A DNA stretch of 31,877 bases from NCBI GenBank assembly GCA_041750975.1, contig JBGSYN010000194.1:1-31877 (forward strand), written 5' to 3'. The notes beneath the pieces are model-generated. The model saw only the letters and a program-made list of their open reading frames with translations. It did not search any database and was not told the DNA's origin. The position numbers and the translations under genes were made by a program. This DNA is from JBGSYN01 sp041750975. GTDB taxonomy: Bacteria; Pseudomonadota; Alphaproteobacteria; Geminicoccales; Geminicoccaceae. Of this stretch, positions 23,770 to 31,773 are shown piece by piece (within the stretch, counting starts at the first letter, position 1; every line of letters starts with the position of its first letter).

Positions 23770-24841
23770 CTTGATCGAGAGGGCAGTCGATTCCGAACCG
23801 AGCGCAGAGGGCCTGGACGTCGTGGACATCTTTGGCCTTGAGTTCATAGCCGCTATGCGAGCGAACCTGAAACTCCGGCGAAAGGCATCGCACGGTGCGG
23901 CCATCGATGATGCCTGATGCCTTCAAGGCATCGGCCGGGAAACGATCGCCATTTTCCGCAGGTCCATAGATCCCATTGCCAGCATCGTCGAAAACGACAG
24001 CGTGCACATCGACTTGTCGTCCGGCCTCGTTACCGAGGACGAAGTTCCAAGGCCGCGTATCGTCACGCGGAATATCGGCATAGCCATGGCGCGCAAGCAG
24101 TTCACGAAGCCTCGCGACGTCACTCACCTCGATCACGATATCCAGATCCGTGTGCGATCGCTTTTGGCGCCCTAGCAGCGCATCGACGCCCCAGCCGCCG
24201 TCGATCCACACCTTGATTCCATTCGTCTCGAAGAGTTCGTAGAGCGCAATGGCGTCCGCCGCGGACATGGCCGTCATCAGAGGCATCAGATCCTGCCAGC
24301 CATAGGCGACATCGGCCATGAGAGTTCCGCGCCAATCCTCCTCCTTGTGGCCGACGATCTCGCCGCCAAGCCACTCATAGAATTCACGAGCGGCAGCATT
24401 GTCCCGCAGCACCCAAGCACTCGCCGCATTGTAACCTCGCTTTGAGAGATCGGGCGCCATCGCCCGCATCAAGCCACGGCCGGCCCCGCGCCGCTGCCCG
24501 GATTTCAGCACATAGAGGGCGCTGAACTCGCCTCGATATCCCTGGCTCACAAGGCCGCCGTTCCGTTGCTCCCCGCAAGCCCCAAACCCGAGGATATCTT
24601 GGCCGTTCTCGGCGACGAACAGCGCGGTTTCGAAGTAGGAGCCGGGATCGCGCAGGACACCACTCCATTGCTCGACCCGCCGCTCAAAGGGTCGGCTGGC
24701 GATCACCGCATCAGGCATCAATCCGCCATAGGTCTCCCGCCATGCCTGCACATGCACCCCGGCGATACCTTCGGCATCCGCGATGGCGGCTGGACGAACG
24801 ATGATCCGGTCATCGGGTTCCACCGGCACTGCCGTTTCCAT
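23747..24841 (-). CDS. Fusion of GNAT acetyltransferase and lincosamide/aminoglycoside-type nucleotidyltransferase
   Basis: 364-residue single open frame with two domains. Residues ~13-185 are a GNAT domain: RPAAIADAEGIAGVHVQAWR, motif A LYVLKSGQRRGAGRGLM, and NAAAREFYEWLGGE. Residues ~193-355 resemble the LinA/AadB-type nucleotidyltransferase family (aminoglycoside-resistance-like): WIDGGWGVDALLG (212-224), Asp232/Asp234 in HTDLDIVIE, and Asp278 in VDVHAVVFD. These would be the metal-binding aspartates. The start has AGAGGA upstream. Acetyl and nucleotidyl transfer on one chain suggests modification of a drug-like or amino-sugar substrate, but housekeeping roles are possible. The gene is divergent from the methyltransferase-like gene. 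Confidence 0.82.
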   Translation of the reverse strand: METAVPVEPDDRIIVRPAAIADAEGIAGVHVQAWRETYGGLMPDAVIASRPFERRVEQWSGVLRDPGSYFETALFVAENGQDILGFGACGEQRNGGLVSQGYRGEFSALYVLKSGQRRGAGRGLMRAMAPDLSKRGYNAASAWVLRDNAAAREFYEWLGGEIVGHKEEDWRGTLMADVAYGWQDLMPLMTAMSAADAIALYELFETNGIKVWIDGGWGVDALLGRQKRSHTDLDIVIEVSDVARLRELLARHGYADIPRDDTRPWNFVLGNEAGRQVDVHAVVFDDAGNGIYGPAENGDRFPADALKASGIIDGRTVRCLSPEFQVRSHSGYELKAKDVHDVQALCARFGIDCPLDQGGVSSQR

Positions 24842-24905
24842 TTTTCCTCTTTGGCCTCGGAACCGCGCCCGCTATGCCATCGACAGGCGGGAGCTGAGGC
24901 GGTCC

Positions 24906-25859
24906 ATGGGCATCACATTCAATTGCACACAACAGCCGGACAGACTTCTACAATGGGGTGCCAAAAAAATCGGCCCCGTTTTCATCACGGCCCGCAGCCT
25001 GTTCTTGAATGAGAATGTCAGTGTGCATGCGGCCAATGATAGTTCAGGCAATACGGCGTGGAACTTTGGAACCTACGCAAAAGACCTCAAACTGGACGAT
25101 GCGACACTCAATGCGTGGGCTGGTAAGAAAGTGCTTGATGTCGGCGCCGGCGCAAGCCTGTTCCCGGAAGAGGCTGGTCAAGCCTACAGCATCGATGTCA
25201 CCACGCTGGACCTTAATGTCGGCGGCAACGCCCCCTACCTCGACACGCTATCAATCCCGATCGATGCCAGCCGGCAGACAACACTGGGTCTCGCTCATCA
25301 TGTCGACAGATTGAACGGCAAGGGCTATTTGAGGCAGCTTTATACCCGCAACCTCGAATGGTTGTGGTGTCATTATCAAGCATCGATCACCACGGAGGCT
25401 GCCTTGTTTCCAGCCTTTCAAAAAATCTTCAATAAGCGTTTCAGTATTTCACAAGGCCTGTTCAACAATACCAACAAACGAGTTCAAGGTAACGCGAATG
25501 ACCCCACGAAATTCGCCAAAGACAGCTTCGATGTGCTGATGTCGGTTTGGGTCTTCAACTACCTCGATACGGCGACAAAGAAAAAAATCATCGAAAACAT
25601 GGTCTATTGGGCCAAGCCGCCGGCGGAAATCCGGATTCATGGTGGCCGCAACAATGCTGAGGGCAGCACGCAGGATTATGATCTTACACCCGCCAACTTC
25701 CGCTGGATGTTCAGTTGGACCCGGTTCGACTGGTACGCCCAGGAGACGAGGCTCGGCCAGATGGCATGGCCCTGGCAGGTCCAGATCCACGGCCGCAAGG
25801 TCACCGTCGACACCCGCTCCGATGACACCTGCCTGATCCTGCAAGTCACCAAACCATGA
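24906..25859 (+). CDS. Methyltransferase-like protein of unknown role
   Basis: 317-residue protein. The motif KKVLDVGAGASLFPEEAG resembles the SAM-binding motif I of class I methyltransferases. SIDVTTLDLN fits the acidic end of strand 2, and SFDVLMSVWVFNYLDTATKK fits motif IV and the following helix. No subfamily could be recognised. The start is ATG 24906, after GAGG with good spacing; an upstream extension to 24783 runs into the divergent gene and was rejected. Composition is visibly more AT-rich, with more Asn and Lys, than in neighbouring genes, hinting at acquisition by transfer. Confidence 0.65.
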   Translation: MGITFNCTQQPDRLLQWGAKKIGPVFITARSLFLNENVSVHAANDSSGNTAWNFGTYAKDLKLDDATLNAWAGKKVLDVGAGASLFPEEAGQAYSIDVTTLDLNVGGNAPYLDTLSIPIDASRQTTLGLAHHVDRLNGKGYLRQLYTRNLEWLWCHYQASITTEAALFPAFQKIFNKRFSISQGLFNNTNKRVQGNANDPTKFAKDSFDVLMSVWVFNYLDTATKKKIIENMVYWAKPPAEIRIHGGRNNAEGSTQDYDLTPANFRWMFSWTRFDWYAQETRLGQMAWPWQVQIHGRKVTVDTRSDDTCLILQVTKP

Positions 25860-25974
25860 TACCGCCGTGCTTTGTCGGTCGAGCCTTGCGGCACGGAGCA
25901 TTATAGGGTTTTCATTGCCGGCTTTGAGCCGATCGGCCGTATATCCGTGCAACATCGTTTCAAAGGGGTGAGCT

Positions 25975-27192
25975 ATGCCATTCTCCAAAATGAGCTGGAC
26001 GGCCGGAATAGCACTGGCTTTGACAGGCGTGAGCCACAATGCGGCCGCACTCGACGGCCAGGATTTCGGTGAGAAGCTTGCTGCATCCATAGCGGCCATA
26101 GGTGGAGACTTCAGCTTCGAATCAGCGAGTGTTTCGGGCGATCGGGTTACTCTTTCCGGCAATCGGATATCGCAATCGGACCAAATATCGTTGGAAGCCC
26201 CTGGCAATATTGTGTTTGAGGGCGTCAGGGAAACGGGCGACGGCGGCTATTTGGCTAGCGCTGCCAGAATCGCGGATTTGGCGATCAACGAACGTCACCG
26301 GGTTTTGTCGGTGCAAAACCTAGAGTTCCTCGACGTGGGCATCCCGGCGGATGTCGAGGACCATCCGGCGCTGACTAATCCATTTCTCGCGAACATACAC
26401 TACGGCGCTATGTCGTTCGGGCCCCTGACATACCGTGAATGGGGAAAAACATTGGTCTCGCTCGCAACATATCGTGCGGTCAAGGTCGTTAACGAACCGT
26501 CCACCGAACAGGAGCTCTCTTTTCAGCTTGATGGCATCAATGCCGATCTCAGCACGATCTCCAATCCGACCATTGCGGCGATGCTGGATCTTCTTGGCCT
26601 GCAGACGATGAGCGGGCGGATTTCGGGCGAAGGTTCATGGGATCCGAGCGATAGCCGGGTGCGGGTCCGGGACTACGCTGTCATCATCGACGATGTCGCG
26701 AAGCTCAACCTCACCCTCGACTTTACCGGCTACAATATCGAGTTCGAGGACGAAATGGAGCAGCTTGACAACTCTTTGGCGGATCATCCGGAATATTCTC
26801 CGGCGGAAATTGAAGGCACCAGATATGCCGCCATTATGACGGCAATCGGCAAATTCGAAGTCCTTGGCGCCAGTCTTCGCTACGAAGATGGCTCGCTTGC
26901 CCAAAGACTTCTGGAACTGTTCGCGGATGTGCAGAGCACGGACCGTGTGGTCCTCGCCGCAACCATCGCCGAAGGTGTTCTCGGTGCTGCGGCCGATGCT
27001 GGAGCACCTCCAAAATTTCAGAGCATGCTTCTGGAAGCAGTCCAGAGCTTTCTGATCGATCCGAAGAGTTTCGAAATACGGATGGCGCCAGCATCACCCG
27101 TACCGGCGAGCGAGTTCGCTTCAGCCACCACAACCTACGAAGTGACGGCATTGATCGATCGGCTCAACATCAGCGTTACAGCCAATCGGTGA
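25975..27192 (+). CDS. Exported protein of unknown function
   Basis: 405-residue protein with an N-terminal signal peptide (hydrophobic core WTAGIALALTGVSHN, cleavage likely near NAAA-LDG), so periplasmic or outer-surface. The body alternates beta-type segments (SASVSGDRVTLSGNRIS, GRISGEGSWDPSDSRVRVRD) and acidic helices, with no catalytic motif recognised. The layered beta pattern loosely recalls AsmA/DUF2125-like periplasmic proteins, but I cannot support a family call. The ATG 25975 has AGGGG upstream. Codon use is more AT-rich, as in the preceding gene. Confidence 0.6.
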   Translation: MPFSKMSWTAGIALALTGVSHNAAALDGQDFGEKLAASIAAIGGDFSFESASVSGDRVTLSGNRISQSDQISLEAPGNIVFEGVRETGDGGYLASAARIADLAINERHRVLSVQNLEFLDVGIPADVEDHPALTNPFLANIHYGAMSFGPLTYREWGKTLVSLATYRAVKVVNEPSTEQELSFQLDGINADLSTISNPTIAAMLDLLGLQTMSGRISGEGSWDPSDSRVRVRDYAVIIDDVAKLNLTLDFTGYNIEFEDEMEQLDNSLADHPEYSPAEIEGTRYAAIMTAIGKFEVLGASLRYEDGSLAQRLLELFADVQSTDRVVLAATIAEGVLGAAADAGAPPKFQSMLLEAVQSFLIDPKSFEIRMAPASPVPASEFASATTTYEVTALIDRLNISVTANR

Positions 27193-27221
27193 TCATGCGC
27201 CAACATCGGAGGCACTGACTG

Positions 27222-28001
27222 ATGGAAGCCGACCAACCAGATGCCATGAGACCTCTCCTCCGTATTGAAAACCTCACCAAGCGCTACGGCCCAGTCATGG
27301 CGTTGGACGACGTGACGTTCGACATCCGGGCTGGAGAGGTCCTGGCCCTGCTCGGCGACAACGGCGCCGGCAAATCGACGCTCATCAAGGTGATCTCGGG
27401 GGCCATTCGGCCGACCGGCGGCAAGCTATTGTTCGAGGGCAGGCCGGTCCGGTTCGAGGCGCCGTCTGATGCCAAGGCTCTCGGCATCGAGACCGTCTAT
27501 CAGGACCTCAGCCTCTGCACCAATGTCGACACGGTCGCCAATTTCTTCATGGGGCGCGAGCTCACCCGCCGATTCCTCGGCCTCGAATTCCTGCGCGAAA
27601 AGGACATGCAGCGCGACACCGAGCAATCGCTCGAGGACATCGGCACCCACATCCCCTCGGTCCGGACCAAGGTCGAGCATCTCTCGGGCGGCCAGCGTCA
27701 GGCGATCGAGCTTTGCCGGTTCGTCCATTGGGGCGGCCGTCTGGTCTTGCTCGACGAACCCTTCGCCGCCTTGGGCGTGCAACAAACCCGGCGCGGCCTC
27801 GAGCTGATCAAACGGGTCAAGGAGCAGGGCATTGCCGTCGTCGTCATCACCCACAACGTCCTTCACGCCTTCCAGGTGGCGGATCGTATCATCGTTCTCC
27901 GCCACGGCCAGGTCACCGGCGAGCGCGACGTCAAATCCACGAGCAGCGAGGAGATCATCGATCTCATCACCGGCGAGTTCGAGGATTTGGCAACCGCCTG
28001 A
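27222..28001 (+). CDS. ABC sugar-importer ATP-binding protein (single-domain, FrcA-like)
   Basis: 259-residue ATPase of the carbohydrate ABC importers related to FrcA and ribose/xylose systems. It has Walker A GDNGAGKST (45-53), the Q-loop at Gln94, the signature LSGGQRQ (154-160), Walker B LVLLDEP (174-180) and His211 in the H-loop. The residue after LLDEP is Phe where Thr is usual. A GGAGG lies about 10 nt upstream of the ATG. No permease or sugar-binding protein gene adjoins, which is unusual, so it must pair with components elsewhere. It is convergent with uxuA. Confidence 0.85.
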   Translation: MEADQPDAMRPLLRIENLTKRYGPVMALDDVTFDIRAGEVLALLGDNGAGKSTLIKVISGAIRPTGGKLLFEGRPVRFEAPSDAKALGIETVYQDLSLCTNVDTVANFFMGRELTRRFLGLEFLREKDMQRDTEQSLEDIGTHIPSVRTKVEHLSGGQRQAIELCRFVHWGGRLVLLDEPFAALGVQQTRRGLELIKRVKEQGIAVVVITHNVLHAFQVADRIIVLRHGQVTGERDVKSTSSEEIIDLITGEFEDLATA

Positions 28002-28025
28002 TCGGACCGAGAAAGCGCCGGATTA

Positions 28026-29183
28026 TTAAGTTCGCTCAAGCACGTGCATGACGCCTCGGAGTTCGGCGAGACCCCGCAATCGGCCGATGGCGGGATAGCC
28101 GGGGCGGGTTTCCTTGGTTTGATCGTCGAGCAGCCGGTGGCCGTGATCGGGCCGCATCGGGAAGGTGCGGCCGGTCGTGCGCTCGGCGTCGAGCATGGCC
28201 TTGATGACGGCTACCATATCGGTGTCGCCGTCGAGGTGGGCTGACTCGTGAAAAGTTTCGGGGTCGGCCTCGCGCCTGGTGTTGCGGAGGTGCGCGAAGT
28301 GAATCCTCGGGCCGAACTGGCGGGCCATCGCGGGCAGGTCGTTGTCCGACCGGGCGCCGAACGAGCCCGTGCAGAAACAGAGACCGTTGGCCGGCTCCGG
28401 CACCGCTTCGAGCAGCGCCTGGGCATCGTTTGCGACGCTCATGACCCGCGGCAGCCCCAAAAGCGGGCGCGGCGGATCGTCCGGATGGATCGAGAGCCTG
28501 ACCCCGGCCTCGGCAGCAAGCGGCGCCATGATCTCGATGAACTCGATCAGCCGCGCCCGCAGCGTTTCGGCGTCGACCTCGCGATAGGGTGCCAGCGCCT
28601 CGTTGAAGGCGTCGAGCGTATAGCTGACCTCGGTCCCGGGCAATCCGGCGATAATGGTCTTGGTCAAAAGCGTCCGATCGCTTTCGCTCATCGCCGCATG
28701 CGCGTCGCGGGCGCGCGCCTGCCTTGCCGCATCCCAGTCGGCCTCGGCGCTGGGCCGCTTGAGGATGAAAAGGTCGAAGGCGGCAAAGGCGTCGATATCG
28801 AAGCGCAGCGCCAGCGCACCGTCCGGCAGGCGGTAATTGAGATCGGTGCGGGTCCAGTCGATCACCGGCATGAAGTTGTAGCAGACGACCTCAACCCCGG
28901 CCTTGGCGACATTCCTGAGCGATTGTGCCCAGGCCTCCTGGTGCTCGCGCCAGGGACCCGTGCGGGTCTTGATCGCTTCGGACACGTGGATACTCTCGAC
29001 GACGGACCATTTGAGGCCAGCCTTCTCGATCATGCCATGGCGGTGCTCGATCTCGTGCATCGGCCAGACCGCTCCGCCTGGCATGTGATGCAACGCCGTG
29101 ACGATCTCGGTCGCCCCCGCCTGCTTGATGTCTTCGAGACTGACCGGATCATCCGGCCCGAACCACCGCCAAGCCTGCCGCAT
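28026..29183 (-). CDS. uxuA: Mannonate dehydratase
   Basis: 385-residue enzyme converting D-mannonate to 2-keto-3-deoxygluconate in glucuronate catabolism. Visible signatures are MRQAWRWFGPDDPVSL at the N-terminus, HHMPGG, YNFMPVIDWTRTDL, LSIHPDDPP, CFCTGSFGARSDND and the C-terminal FPMRPDHGH. Length matches E. coli UxuA (394). It stands alone, without uxuB, uxaC or kdgK nearby. The start at 29183 has GGGAG about 10 nt upstream. Confidence 0.95.
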   Translation of the reverse strand: MRQAWRWFGPDDPVSLEDIKQAGATEIVTALHHMPGGAVWPMHEIEHRHGMIEKAGLKWSVVESIHVSEAIKTRTGPWREHQEAWAQSLRNVAKAGVEVVCYNFMPVIDWTRTDLNYRLPDGALALRFDIDAFAAFDLFILKRPSAEADWDAARQARARDAHAAMSESDRTLLTKTIIAGLPGTEVSYTLDAFNEALAPYREVDAETLRARLIEFIEIMAPLAAEAGVRLSIHPDDPPRPLLGLPRVMSVANDAQALLEAVPEPANGLCFCTGSFGARSDNDLPAMARQFGPRIHFAHLRNTRREADPETFHESAHLDGDTDMVAVIKAMLDAERTTGRTFPMRPDHGHRLLDDQTKETRPGYPAIGRLRGLAELRGVMHVLERT

Positions 29184-29236
29184 CGTTCACGCACTCCCAT
29201 TGCCGAATCTTAGGGCTGTTCTAGTGCCGTTTGTTC

Positions 29237-29983
29237 TCACCCCATAATCCTTTGCGCGATGAGGATCGACCCCGAGACGAATAGCAGGAGCAGAACGATC
29301 GTCTGGAAGCGTGTCTCCGAGACGCCGAGATAGATCCGGGCACCCACCCATGAGCAGATGAGGATGACCGGCAGGCACAACGCGGCCACGCGAATGACAT
29401 CGATGGTGATCATGCCGCCCAGACCCATGCCGAAACTGGCGAGCGCTAGCACCACGAGATTGAACGGCTGATAGACCGCACGCTGCTGGTTGCTCGGCCC
29501 GCCTTTGAGTTGCAGCCATATCAACGGCAGCGGTCCGGACAAGCCGAGGAAACCGCCGAGGAACCCGCCACCGACACCGACGAGCCCATCCATGATCCGT
29601 CCACCCCAATCACCGACACGGTGCCGATTGGCCAGCATCAATTGGTATGAAGCATAGGCGAGAAGAAAGACGCCGACGGCGGTTCGCAGGAGATCCGTGG
29701 AAACCAGACCGAGCGCGATCACGCCCATCGGGATCCCGACAACGCCACCGAGCAGTAATGGCGCTGCGCGTCCCCAGGCGAAAACCTTTCGAACCGCGAC
29801 GACGCCCACGAGTTGCGCTGCGACGGAAGCCAGGGCGATAAGCGGCGGCACCATGGGCGCCGGCAATGCCAGAAACCAGAAACCCGACGCCACAAGGCCG
29901 GTCCCGAAGCCGGCAAAGCCCGTCGTGAACCCGGCAAGCGCTGCCCCGATCAGGACCAGAGCCAAAGTCGTATTGTCGAGCAC
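29237..29983 (-). CDS. TauE/SafE-family membrane permease
   Basis: 248-residue polytopic membrane protein of the sulfite-exporter TauE/SafE family, with about eight hydrophobic segments. Repeated glycine-rich motifs GFAGFGTGLVASGF and VGGGFLGGFLGLSGP mark the two half-repeats. It probably exports or imports a small organic or sulfur anion; the substrate is not predictable. The start is GTG 29981-29983. The frame extends to 30778, but the upstream part lies antisense to the GMC gene and has no family similarity. It lies 53 bp downstream of the uxuA start on the same strand. Confidence 0.85.
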   Translation of the reverse strand: MLDNTTLALVLIGAALAGFTTGFAGFGTGLVASGFWFLALPAPMVPPLIALASVAAQLVGVVAVRKVFAWGRAAPLLLGGVVGIPMGVIALGLVSTDLLRTAVGVFLLAYASYQLMLANRHRVGDWGGRIMDGLVGVGGGFLGGFLGLSGPLPLIWLQLKGGPSNQQRAVYQPFNLVVLALASFGMGLGGMITIDVIRVAALCLPVILICSWVGARIYLGVSETRFQTIVLLLLFVSGSILIAQRIMG

Positions 29984-30109
29984 GCAAATGTACCGTTCTG
30001 AAAAGCGTACCGACCTAACAGCTGCCGGGCCGCCAGGCCAGTTCGTCCTTGACGCCGGGGGCCGGAAGACAGCAGGGATCACCGCAACAAGCAATTCGCG
30101 AGGGACGGC
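29984..30109. promoter_or_regulatory. Divergent intergenic region, TauE/SafE / GMC oxidoreductase
   Basis: This 126-bp gap separates two divergent starts and presumably holds both promoters. A GTACCG repeat occurs at 29990-29995 and 30007-30012, but no convincing -35/-10 pair or dyad was found. Confidence 0.25.
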
Positions 30110-31711
30110 ATGTACGATTATATCGTGATCGGCGGCGGCTCGGCCGGCTGCACGATGGCGGCACGGCTGAGCGAAATACCGGAACTGCGCGTCCTGCTCC
30201 TGGAAGCCGGACCGCCCGATCACTCGGTTGATATCCACCGGCCGGTCGCCTTCTACAAGATGACCGGCGGTCCTCTCACCTGGGGCTACAAGACGGCACC
30301 CATGGCCAATGTCGCGGGCCGCGAGGTGATCTATCCGCAGGCGCGGGTCCTGGGCGGTGGCAGCTCGATCAACGCCATGGTCTATACCCGCGGCCACCCC
30401 GAGGATTACGACGAATGGGCCGATGAAGAGGGCTGCGACGGCTGGGCGTTCGACGATGTCCTGCCTTACTTCAGGAAGGCCGAAGACAATGAACGCTTCG
30501 CCAATGACATGCACGGCACGGGTGGTCCGATCGGCGTTTCCGATCCGATCAGCCCGCATCCCCTGAGCAAGACCTTCGTCCGCGCGGCCCAACAGGCGGG
30601 CATCCCCTATAATCCCGATCTGACGAGCCGCACCCCCGCCGGCTGCGGGCTGTATCAGGTGTTCCAGCGCGGCGGCCGGCGCTGCAGTGCCGCCGTGGGC
30701 TATCTCGGTCCCGCCAGGCCGCGCCGCAATCTGGAGATCGTCACCGACTGCTTCGTGACCAAGATCATCGTCGAGCAAGGCCGCGCGGCCGCGGTCGCCT
30801 ATGAACCCAAAGGTTCCAGCGAGCCCAAGCGAGCCGAGCTCAAAGCCGATGGCTCGGGCGAAATCATTCTTGCCGCAGGCGCCATCGGCTCGCCCAAACT
30901 GATGCTGCTGTCAGGGATCGGCCCTGCAGCACACCTCAAGGAGCATGGCCTCGAGGTGATCCACGATCTGCCCGGTGTCGGGCGAAACCTCCAGGACCAC
31001 CCGGATATCTATGCCATCAACGAGCTCACCGGCCCGATCAGCTACGATGTCTACAAGAAGCCTTTCAAGAAGCTCCTGGCCGGGATCGAATATTACGCCT
31101 TCGGCCGGGGACCCGTGACCTCGAACCTTGCCGAGGCCGGCGGGTTCTGGTGGGCCAACGAATCGGCGCGCTCGCCGGACATCCAGTTTCATTTTCTGCC
31201 GGGCGCTGGTCTTGAGGCCGGAGTGGGCGGTAGCGGCATCTATGGCTGCACGCTCAATAGCTGCATTGCGAGGCCCAAAAGCCGCGGCTGGGTCCGCCTC
31301 AAAAGCCCCGATCCGCGAGAATCCCCGGAGATCAACCCCAATTACTGGGACGATCCGGACGATCTTGCCACATCCGTCAAGGGCTTCAAGCTGGTCCGCA
31401 AGATCATGGCGCAGGCAGCCTTCAAACCTTTCATCAAGCGCGAATCCCAGCCCGGCTCGGAGGTGCGGAGCGATGACGAGATCGCCGAGTACGGCAGGCA
31501 ATACGGCAAGACCGACTATCACCCGGTCGGCACCTGCAAAATGGGTACGGATGCGATGGCCGTGGTCGATCCGCAGCTTCGGGTGCGCGGCATCGAACGC
31601 TTGCGGATCGCCGACAGCTCCATCATGCCGCGGCTGATTAGCTCCAACACCAACGCTGCCTCGATCATGATCGGTGAAAAAGCCGCCGACATGATTCGCG
31701 GCAATCGATAG
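30110..31711 (+). CDS. GMC-family FAD oxidoreductase (choline-dehydrogenase type)
   Basis: 533-residue flavoprotein alcohol dehydrogenase. It has FAD-binding YIVIGGGSAGC (4-14), the GMC signatures VLGGGSSINAMVYTRG and AAGAIGSPKLMLLSGIG, and the catalytic pair His471 (DYHPVGTC) and Asn515 (SNTNAAS). These correspond to His466 and Asn510 of choline oxidase with the same spacing. The substrate could be choline, an alcohol or a sugar alcohol; no bet genes are adjacent. An AGGGA-type ribosome site precedes the ATG. The partial NIPSNAP gene follows on the same strand 62 bp later. Confidence 0.93.
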   Translation: MYDYIVIGGGSAGCTMAARLSEIPELRVLLLEAGPPDHSVDIHRPVAFYKMTGGPLTWGYKTAPMANVAGREVIYPQARVLGGGSSINAMVYTRGHPEDYDEWADEEGCDGWAFDDVLPYFRKAEDNERFANDMHGTGGPIGVSDPISPHPLSKTFVRAAQQAGIPYNPDLTSRTPAGCGLYQVFQRGGRRCSAAVGYLGPARPRRNLEIVTDCFVTKIIVEQGRAAAVAYEPKGSSEPKRAELKADGSGEIILAAGAIGSPKLMLLSGIGPAAHLKEHGLEVIHDLPGVGRNLQDHPDIYAINELTGPISYDVYKKPFKKLLAGIEYYAFGRGPVTSNLAEAGGFWWANESARSPDIQFHFLPGAGLEAGVGGSGIYGCTLNSCIARPKSRGWVRLKSPDPRESPEINPNYWDDPDDLATSVKGFKLVRKIMAQAAFKPFIKRESQPGSEVRSDDEIAEYGRQYGKTDYHPVGTCKMGTDAMAVVDPQLRVRGIERLRIADSSIMPRLISSNTNAASIMIGEKAADMIRGNR

Positions 31712-31733
31712 GCTCGCATGTCTGTGCGAAGCC
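31711..31733 (+). terminator. Weak hairpin at the end of the GMC gene
   Basis: GGCTCGCA (31711-31718) can pair with TGCGAAGCC (31725-31733), leaving one bulged A and a 6-nt loop. It starts on the last base of the stop codon. No T-run follows, so termination is doubtful and the NIPSNAP gene could be read through. Confidence 0.25.
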
Positions 31734-31773
31734 ATTAAGAAAGCCGAACAATCCAACAGCCGGGGGAAAACCG

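Noticed and set aside
25864..25896. CCGTGC...GCACGG inverted repeat after the methyltransferase-like gene
   Set aside because: A six-pair stem with a 20-nt loop and no T-run is too weak to call a terminator.
24842..27221. Mobile element explaining the AT-rich genes
   Set aside because: No transposase, integrase, terminal inverted repeats or target duplications were seen; transfer remains only a composition-based suspicion.
29984..30778. N-terminal extension of the TauE/SafE gene (265 extra codons)
   Set aside because: The extension is antisense to the GMC gene and unlike the family; membrane-protein similarity begins at GTG 29983.
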